Source: Gymnopilus junonius
Taxonomy: Eukaryota; Basidiomycota; Agaricomycetes; Agaricales; Galerinaceae
DNA: 64,000 bases
NCBI GenBank assembly: GCA_015501075.1
Contig: JADNYJ010000146.1
Location: 1-64,000, forward strand
Reading direction: 5' to 3'
Both the position numbers and the translations under genes were made by a program. The stretch's first letter is position 1. Every line of letters starts with the position of its first letter. This document shows, in pieces, positions 57,485 through 64,000 of this stretch. The notes beneath the pieces are model-generated. The model searched no databases. It was not told where the DNA came from and saw only the letters and a program-made list of their open reading frames with translations.

Positions 57485-59188
57485 TTATACTACAATGCAC
57501 TTTCCACTGTCAACATCCAAATCCAAATCCGAACCCGAATCTTCCTCAATCTCTATTCCAATCGATGCGAGAATGATTTCAGCATTCCCAGATCCGCAAA
57601 TATACTCAACCTTCTCTCCATTTTCCTCCCAGCCAACCCTTAGTCCAATGTATTCTTCCAGAAACCTCATATCACGTCCTATCTCTCTAAACGCCTCCAA
57701 GAACCTCAACTCCTCCAAGTACAGACCCTCTTCCCGGCGATGGCACATGAACTGGAGCAGTGCGCCTCTATCGCCATTTCCCGGATGATCGCTTGGACGT
57801 AGGACTTCAAGAACGGATATTTGCAGGATTTTCAGTGAGGGAAATAAGGGAGATGAACGGTCCGAAATGTCGAGGAACATTCGGAGGGTATGTTCTTTGG
57901 CCAAGTCCAGCTCGACGAGAGAGGAAAGAGACGTGAAAATGGGTAAATACCTCAATGCAATCTGACGAGATAGGATTGGAAGATCGAGATCTACACAAAG
58001 TATGCACGAGAAATCGGCGTTGTGGAATATGAGTGGGATCCACAAGGACGCTAGCTCAAGTGGGTCGGAGGTGAATTGGCTTGAACTCCTGAGGGCGATA
58101 GTTAAATCGGCTTTATCATCCGGGGTATTGGGTGTCGTGTCTGTTAGACAAACAAAGTGGGACGTGACTGTCAGATCGAATTGGGTCATGAGATAGTGAG
58201 TGAGGTATTGCCGTATATAAGGCGATAGAATGCTATGAGCATCAGATATAATATCGTGTAAGGCTTTAGGCTCCTTGCCAAGCGTAGCGGACATGTCGAG
58301 GATGCACGAGGGGGAAGGACGCATGTGTTTGAGAAAGTCTAGAATAACGCGGAATGGCGTTTGTGTGACATTCAATTGGTTCAATCGAGGGAGAGTAACA
58401 ATGGTTAAATTCGACGGAGGACGTTGGGATCGCAGCCCTGATATACTGAGAAATTCGAGCAGAGGCATAGATCGCAGCGTAGTGATCGCGGATGTGATGG
58501 TGACAAAGCATGGTAGTTGAAGTCCACGTAGCTGGGAGAACCACGGCGAGTCTAGATGGACGGAAAGGTATCCGGCCTGGAAGTACCGGAGTCCAGGAGC
58601 ACTGTTAGCGAACAACGTCATCGGGGATGAAAGTGCTTTGTTCTCATCCCAGTCTGAAAAGACGACGGTGCAAGACTGAAGATTGGGTGCAGGGCGCAGA
58701 AAAGGTCGCCAAGCAGGGTCGGCACGTGCTTCTTCCAAGGTTTGGTCGGTAGAAACTTGGAGGCGCTGGAGTCTATCCCAATGAGCATCTAATACCGTGA
58801 AGAAAAAAGTTCGTCCTGGCGTGAGTTCAGTGGTCCCTGAATCCGCGTCTGAATACTCCAGAGTGGCGTGCAGCCAAAGAAGGCAACCGTTACTCCGGCG
58901 TAGTACTTCTTCTCTCCAGTCAGAACTTTTTTGATTTAATTCATCGATATCGATCAACCGAGCCCATAGGGTGGGAGAGTCCAGTAAGCAAGAACGCCAG
59001 CTTTGGCAGACTTGGGAAGTCCACCTGGTTGCTGTTAACGCGCGAAATGCTGGGTCATCGAAAGCATTTGCATTCCAAGTAAAGATTTCACGTAAAATAT
59101 CGTGATTGAACTTCGAAATAGGCGGAACAAAGAGAGTTTTGTCGACTGACACGTCTGGTTTCACGGACAACATTTCTTTATAGAGCAA
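57485..59188 (-). CDS. F-box protein, 567 aa
   Basis: A long uninterrupted frame ending at 57485. The F-box is near residues 24-80: FNHDILREIFTWNANAF, then SQVCQSWRSCLLDSPTLWARL, the standard basidiomycete form that binds Skp1. The rest is a degenerate leucine-rich region, e.g. LRYFQAGYLSVHLDSPWFSQ, LRGLQLPCFV, LEFLSISGLRSQ, LNQLNVTQTPF and FPSLKILQISVLEVLRP. The protein ends with an acidic tail (GIEIEEDSGSDLDLDVDSG). The start could be MLYKEMLSV or the second Met (MLSVKPDVS). Expected role: substrate receptor of an SCF ubiquitin ligase; target unknown. No disruption seen. Confidence 0.85.
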   Translation of the reverse strand: MLYKEMLSVKPDVSVDKTLFVPPISKFNHDILREIFTWNANAFDDPAFRALTATRWTSQVCQSWRSCLLDSPTLWARLIDIDELNQKSSDWREEVLRRSNGCLLWLHATLEYSDADSGTTELTPGRTFFFTVLDAHWDRLQRLQVSTDQTLEEARADPAWRPFLRPAPNLQSCTVVFSDWDENKALSSPMTLFANSAPGLRYFQAGYLSVHLDSPWFSQLRGLQLPCFVTITSAITTLRSMPLLEFLSISGLRSQRPPSNLTIVTLPRLNQLNVTQTPFRVILDFLKHMRPSPSCILDMSATLGKEPKALHDIISDAHSILSPYIRQYLTHYLMTQFDLTVTSHFVCLTDTTPNTPDDKADLTIALRSSSQFTSDPLELASLWIPLIFHNADFSCILCVDLDLPILSRQIALRYLPIFTSLSSLVELDLAKEHTLRMFLDISDRSSPLFPSLKILQISVLEVLRPSDHPGNGDRGALLQFMCHRREEGLYLEELRFLEAFREIGRDMRFLEEYIGLRVGWEENGEKVEYICGSGNAEIILASIGIEIEEDSGSDLDLDVDSGKCIVV

Positions 59189-59189
59189 G

Positions 59190-60565
59190 TTTATTTTTAT
59201 TCAAGCATGGAATGGATGAAATTCTTACGATAGCAATGGAAAAAATGCGGTTCTTCGAGGTTGAGACTGAAATACACTTTCGTGACAGCTTGAAGAAATG
59301 TCAAATTAGACGGTCGGAGTCGAAACCAAGACCTCAGACTCAGAGCCGGCCGAGTCTCCCGTAAGCACGTGACCTCATACCTGTCACGCTCGCCTCTGGC
59401 TCATTTTTCATCTGTCCTCTCTCCATCTCTGTTCCTCCTCCTCATGCAATAACGAACTCGGAAATTCTAGAGAACTGGTGAGCGTTCATTATTTGATCTC
59501 CATTCATTTGAGTTACTAACCAGAATTACCGACTTCTAGGGAATGTTTTGCGTAAACTTGTCGCTAGCCTCACTGCCTTCCTCCTTGACGCAACCTCGAC
59601 TTCTTGGTCCTAGTATACATTTATTCCTTATTGTACTAGTACAATACAACACAACGATACTCTAAACCTCAAATTCACTCTTTATTCTGGCTAGGTCTTT
59701 ACTTGTCCGTACTCTTGGATTCATCATCTGATGCGTCGTCGACTCAGACATCTAGCAAGTTCGGGGGCTAGAGCCTTGTCAAGTTCCTTGAACGGACAGG
59801 TGTATGGAGGGTCTTTATGCGTATTAAGAAGTACGTGAGTGCCCCACATTGTTGTGTTTTTCCTATAGCGTTGATATGGTGGCTGTCTGTATATTGACTA
59901 GGTTGCTCTCATTGCGATTCGGCCGTCCAATGTGTCATCCACACCTCTCCGCATGTGACTCTTCAGCGACACTTCAGCACCACTTGGCCCTCCTGTCCGT
60001 CCTCCATATCCTACGTTCTCGCAAGATCCTTGTTCTTGAGGATATTGACGCCTTGAATGCAGCAGTTTAACCAGCTGGTGATTCCTAGAGTTTGATAACA
60101 CAATTTGCTGAATTGTCACGTCCTACTTTACTGGAATCGTTATACGCATTGCAGAGCCTATGAGTATTCTTACCTTTACTTTACTTTCTCCGTACTGGTG
60201 TACTAACCTGTAGGTTGTCTGCAGTACAGTTACACCTCACAGAGTCACAATGAACGTCTTTCGCCTTGAACAATTTTTTTTCTCCGTATGGACCTCATGC
60301 TCGAAGGGCAGGCCCATTCTCGAGGCCCATTCTGTCTTTCACAGAGCTTGCTGGAGTTGATTCGTCCTACTGTGACCCGGGACAAAGGACTGATGTACCC
60401 GTGCTACGCAATCCTGTAGTGTGTGGGTGGATCTTAAAGTTACTCTGGCAGGAAGGTAGACCACAAAACCAGTTACTTGTCATTGAATTATCCGTTCATT
60501 CTATCCACCTCTTTTAACAGAATGTGATAACCGAAAAATGTATCCGACAAATATATCCAACTTAT
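59190..60565. other. Intergenic between F-box and BTB genes
   Basis: The F-box promoter lies on the left. The remaining sequence has only short open frames and no recognisable gene. This is also the 3' flank of the minus-strand BTB gene. Confidence 0.4.
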
Positions 60566-62491
60566 TTATGACTCCCAACTCCTTGTTGGCGTACCTGTAG
60601 AATGACCGTACGGAGCCATGCGTCTGTAATATATCCCGTAATCCGTAGATTTAGTACGCGATGAGGCAGACGAGTACTGAGGACTATCTGCAGAATCAGG
60701 ATTGGTGGTGTACGAGTTTGAAGCCACTTTGGATATCAACGCATGGTGTAAACTAGGTCGGGCGAAATGTGTCGGAGACGCAACTCGACTTTGAGTATCT
60801 TTTTTCTCTGCCATGAAATTTTCTTGTGATGTGCTTCCATGGGACGAGGCTGGCGAGTCCTGCGTGATTTTTTTCTGTAATTGATTTTGTAAACGGCTGA
60901 TTCGACTTTTGATGGCCACGTCTAATTTTCCTTGTTGCGTATGACTATTTAATTCGTAAAGAAGGGACTGCACAAAAATTGAGTTCCGTTTAGATGTGTA
61001 TTCATCATCATTTAATATAGAACTAACCTGATATGCGAACAGGGCTTGCTTTTCGGTGGCAGTTCTTGATACCGACGCGATGATCCATTCTAAATGGACC
61101 AGTTTTACGTCTTGGTCACTATGGGTGATAATATTTTCCCAAGCCACAGATTCGAAACAATTGTGAACATTGTTACAAATAACCCAGTCAATCGACTCCC
61201 GAGCAGATATTGTCAGTTGCATTATCGAGGCGTGCCACTGTTCTGAAGATGCCTCCAATTTGAGCAGCGCGCTCTCGGCGGCAAATAGCAGTGGAAATGC
61301 ATTAGACGGGACGATCATCTTCTGAAAACCGGTGAGTACGGAATTTCTAATATCGGAAGGTAGAGCAGCAAATTCTGCAGTACACCACCCTTCTCCGAAT
61401 AAAGCGATTAGGGCTCGACGTGCTCCACGCTCGAGGATGTCATTCTTGATGTCGTTTTCCAGTGCAAATTGGAGGGTGAGAGGAACCAGATGCGTACATC
61501 TCCGGCAGCAGCATCCGGATCTGACCATCGTGCTCAACGTTCCACCCCCTATCTCTTCATAATCGTCTTGAGAGAGCGTCGCGTGGAACAGGCCATGCAG
61601 CTTTTCAACTGTTATCTCTGCTAATATCAATTCTTGCAGATATGGGAGCATGACGTACTCTGCACCTCGATAGATCGCAAACGCAGTTGGGAGATCGTAA
61701 TCTCGAAGAGTGAATTTGGTTGTGCCAGTGTAGATGTACCCTAAGATGAAGTGGAGTGAGGTACGATTGAAGAGTGGGAATGGCAAAGTAACGCTCCGAA
61801 CGTCTTTCGAAAGGGCGTCTTGGAAGAAGGGTGAACGAGCAGCAAGGATACAGCGGTGGCAAGATATCTCGCTGAGAAGTCTTTGGTTGGAGTTATCACC
61901 CGAATCGCTGTCGGAGATCATGATTTGCATGTCAGTATGTTGAGGATTCGTCCACATGAAGATGATCTCTTTGCGCAGGTTTTCGATATGCGCTTCAGAA
62001 GGATGATCATGATCAGAATGGGTTGGTGTATCTTCTAAATCGGTGCTGACTGAATAAATTTCACGTATTTCACGGATGAGAGTGGTGTAGCTGGCCGATA
62101 TTTTTACATGGGAAAGATTTGAAGTCGGATGCGATTGAGACCTTCGGCTTGAGCCAACTCCACTGGCTGATAAATTCAGTAGGAGTTCAGAATTAAGCCC
62201 GGGTTCTGCGAGAGCCCTGGCATAAAGGATTGCTGACCAAGTGTACAATTGTCAGAATAGTTACTAGCCTAGTAGGACAGACAGCATTGACGCACAAGTA
62301 TGTCCTCATATCATTTCCTGCGAGCCTTCTATTTCCCAAACGATATCAGGAAAGAAGTTTTGCGCATTCACAAAGATTGCTATCAGATCTTCCTTCCATT
62401 GCAGAACAGCGCTTTCTGTCGCTGAAGTTAACCATGGTCTTAGAGCTTCTTGAGCGGCTTGAGCCATTTGATTTTTCGCACCTTGACGCAA
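60566..62491 (-). CDS. BTB/POZ domain protein with conserved Cys-rich centre; in-frame TGA in exon 1
   Basis: Minus strand. An N-terminal exon (62491-62296) reads LRPWLTSATESAVLQWKEDL and FPDIVWEIEGSQEM. After the intron 62233-62295 it continues SILYARALAE. The BTB fold follows: HIENLRKEIIFMWTNPQHTD, ISCHRCILAARSPFFQDAL, FILGYIYTGTTKFT. After it comes a segment typical of an agaricomycete BTB family: HGLFHATLSQDDYEEIGGG, a CCCRRC cluster, LERGARRALIALFGEGWCT. A coiled-coil and a Ser-rich tail end the protein. TGA at 62306-62308 sits where family members have Trp (I-W-G-H-T before the splice); TGG to TGA is the simplest explanation. A GTTAGT...GTGCAG intron at 60968-61027 is exactly 60 bases with no stop, so retention would add 20 residues. 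Likely a protein-protein adaptor. Confidence 0.78.
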
Positions 62492-62499
62492 GTATTCAG

Positions 62500-63500
62500 T
62501 TCAGTGGAAAGGAAGAAAGGAAATGAAACTGGAGGAACAGGGGTTTCATAGATGAATATCAGAACGCTCAAGTGGAAAAAGACGTAAGCTAGAAAGAATT
62601 GGACTTTATCGTCTTGGTTCTTATGTGTCGCTTGTTCACAGCCTTCATGCCAAAGTTCGAGCGTTAACGTAACCTGTCTGATCTCCACTCATTGATTACA
62701 TTATGCAGTCTAGGAAGCCGCTTCACTTTGGTGCGGGCTGTGCTACTGGCGAGCATACGACCGCGCAAAGAATAAGTTCAAAACGGTCCTTAAATAATAC
62801 GGCCAGCCAATGCTTGCATAAGTTTTTTCGAGGAAAAAGTGCGGACTAGCTGGACGCCAAATTAGATTGCTGTATGTATGTAAAGATACATTCGTACACA
62901 GCTGTAAGAAGGACAGCGTCGATTGAGGCAGAAGGCGGAAGCCCAACAATATGAGAAGAGGCAAAATTTCAGACCAGAAGTCCTGTCTCAAATTGTCCAT
63001 TAAAGAGAACCAGCTAACGGTGGCAGGCATCTGCAACCAAACGAGCGAACACGAACGACAGGGAAGGTATTGAGAGCTGAGACATAAGGTATCGAGAGCA
63101 AGGGAAAGAAACATAAGGCCGAACTGGAAGAATATAGCGCACACCTTTATATGCCCAACCGATGACCTAGCAAAAAAAAAATGGCTTCGAGCAATCTTAA
63201 GCAGATTTCTACTGCTTTTTACGCATTTTTCATCTCCTCAAATCATCCCCCTATCGTCTTCGTAGTTGACCCGCTGAAGAGGCAGGATGATCAGATACAG
63301 GCAACCCAACAGAAGCCCGTGTTAACGAAGTGTTCAGTTGAGGTTCGATCCATAAATTCAAGGTCGGAGATGAAAGCCATGGGCTACTGAAGAGCGGTAG
63401 AGAAAAAAGCAGTCCCGGCCACGGGTCGCCATGATCCAGCCAGACTTGAATTAGGGCCTGAAGCGCGGAGCTGGACCCGATGTTGTATGGAGGCTCAGTT
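62500..63500. other. Intergenic, no gene recognised
   Basis: Contains the upstream region of the BTB gene. The 133-codon minus frame at 62743-63144 is rich in Leu/Phe but has no clean start, splice or domain support. Confidence 0.35.
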
Positions 63501-63504
63501 GAAG

Positions 63505-63870
63505 GCAGCGATATCGGAAAGTGTCTGTACCTAGGTCTATAGTTCGTCCTGCAAGCATGGATTGAGACCGTAGCGACGCAGCAGCAGAAATGAGGTGCAT
63601 ACATCCAGGGGAAAGAAATCGCATTTGTATGGGAGTGGGCGTGATTCTGCTCTCGTAGCCATGTCACAGCCAGTCAGATGAGCTTGGGGCGACGTTACGA
63701 ATAGGCCAAGTCGAACTCGAAGTGGGTGACAGCGGAAATGTACTCAGGGCCATCGTTCATCCTGGAAGGGTGGTTGAGTCTGCAGTGACGCAGTAAAAGA
63801 AAACAGACACATACATAAACGAAAGCAATCTCGTCATACCACATCATCCTGCTCTCGTAAATATGTCGTG
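63505..63870. repeat. Two diverged tandem copies of about 210 bases
   Basis: Segments 63520-63665 and 63738-63870 share blocks in the same order: CGGAAA-TGTAC, TTGAG-C-GT--GACGCAG, and CTGCTCTCGTA followed by ATGTC. Minus-strand translations also match loosely (SFLLLRRYGLNP versus CFLLLRHCRLNH). This is either a small tandem duplication or a repeat running off the window end. Confidence 0.4.
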
Positions 63871-64000
63871 GTGGGCCGGATGCGCTGGAACTGCATAGAG
63901 GTCGACTTTGTGGGCATGAAGGGAAGGACAAAATTGGACAAAATTGATAATCTTACCTTGTATGATTCTAGCCTCTACATAGCTTTCCATCGTTCGTTAC

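Noticed and set aside
61332..61562. Plus-strand frames inside the BTB gene
   Set aside because: Shadow frames of a clearly coding minus-strand exon.
8610..62308. TGA recoded as an amino acid (three in-frame TGAs in conserved context)
   Set aside because: TGA also serves as the natural stop of the MFS gene and other frames end normally. Single-base changes or sequencing errors explain each case, and no recoding element was seen.
1..64000. CRISPR arrays, rRNA genes, bacterial operons, LTR retrotransposon ends
   Set aside because: No regularly spaced short identical repeats, rRNA-like conserved stretches, operon-type overlaps, or paired direct LTRs were seen.

Overview
This looks like a nuclear contig from a filamentous basidiomycete, most likely an agaricomycete. 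Nearly every recognisable gene is split by GT-AG introns of about 45-70 bases. The families present (F-box/LRR proteins, a BTB protein with a conserved Cys-rich centre, a short APH-fold kinase, secreted phospholipase B, a Mutator-like element) are typical of mushroom genomes. No rRNA, convincing tRNA, CRISPR or prokaryotic operon signal was seen.

Layout. 0-7.4 kb: a long, disordered Ser/Pro-rich protein on the minus strand, an APH-family phosphotransferase, and a possible small secreted/membrane protein. 7.4-11.2 kb: a Mutator-like DNA transposon with 9-bp target duplication, inverted termini and a spliced DDE transposase complete except for one in-frame TGA. A smaller inverted-repeat element sits inside its left end. 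11.6-16.9 kb and 51.2-54.6 kb: two arrays of strongly diverged repeats that are inverted copies of one another.

The 34 kb between the arrays holds most of the metabolic genes: an LRR protein, an unidentified membrane protein, a cytochrome P450, a secreted phospholipase B, acireductone dioxygenase (methionine salvage), a seven-TM-like membrane protein, an MFS exporter, an unidentified conserved-looking protein divergent from an aldo/keto reductase, a PX-domain protein, a 2-oxoglutarate/Fe(II) oxygenase of the isopenicillin-N-synthase-like type, and a small secreted protein. The P450, MFS, AKR and 2OG oxygenase would suit a tailoring/export set, but no PKS, NRPS or terpene synthase core is present. 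Two stretches of several kilobases (31.7-36.8 and 43.3-46.5 kb) look empty. 54.6-64 kb: an unidentified minus-strand gene, a decayed gene with a MYND-like motif, a full-length F-box protein, and a BTB protein with one in-frame TGA.

A recurring oddity is that several otherwise well-conserved genes (P450, phospholipase B twice, MFS, AKR, 2OG oxygenase twice) each lose frame by what reads as one missing base, mostly in short homopolymers. Assembly indels are therefore at least as likely as true pseudogenes, and these models should not be called dead without raw-read checks. All functional calls rest on motif recognition from translation; no database search was possible.
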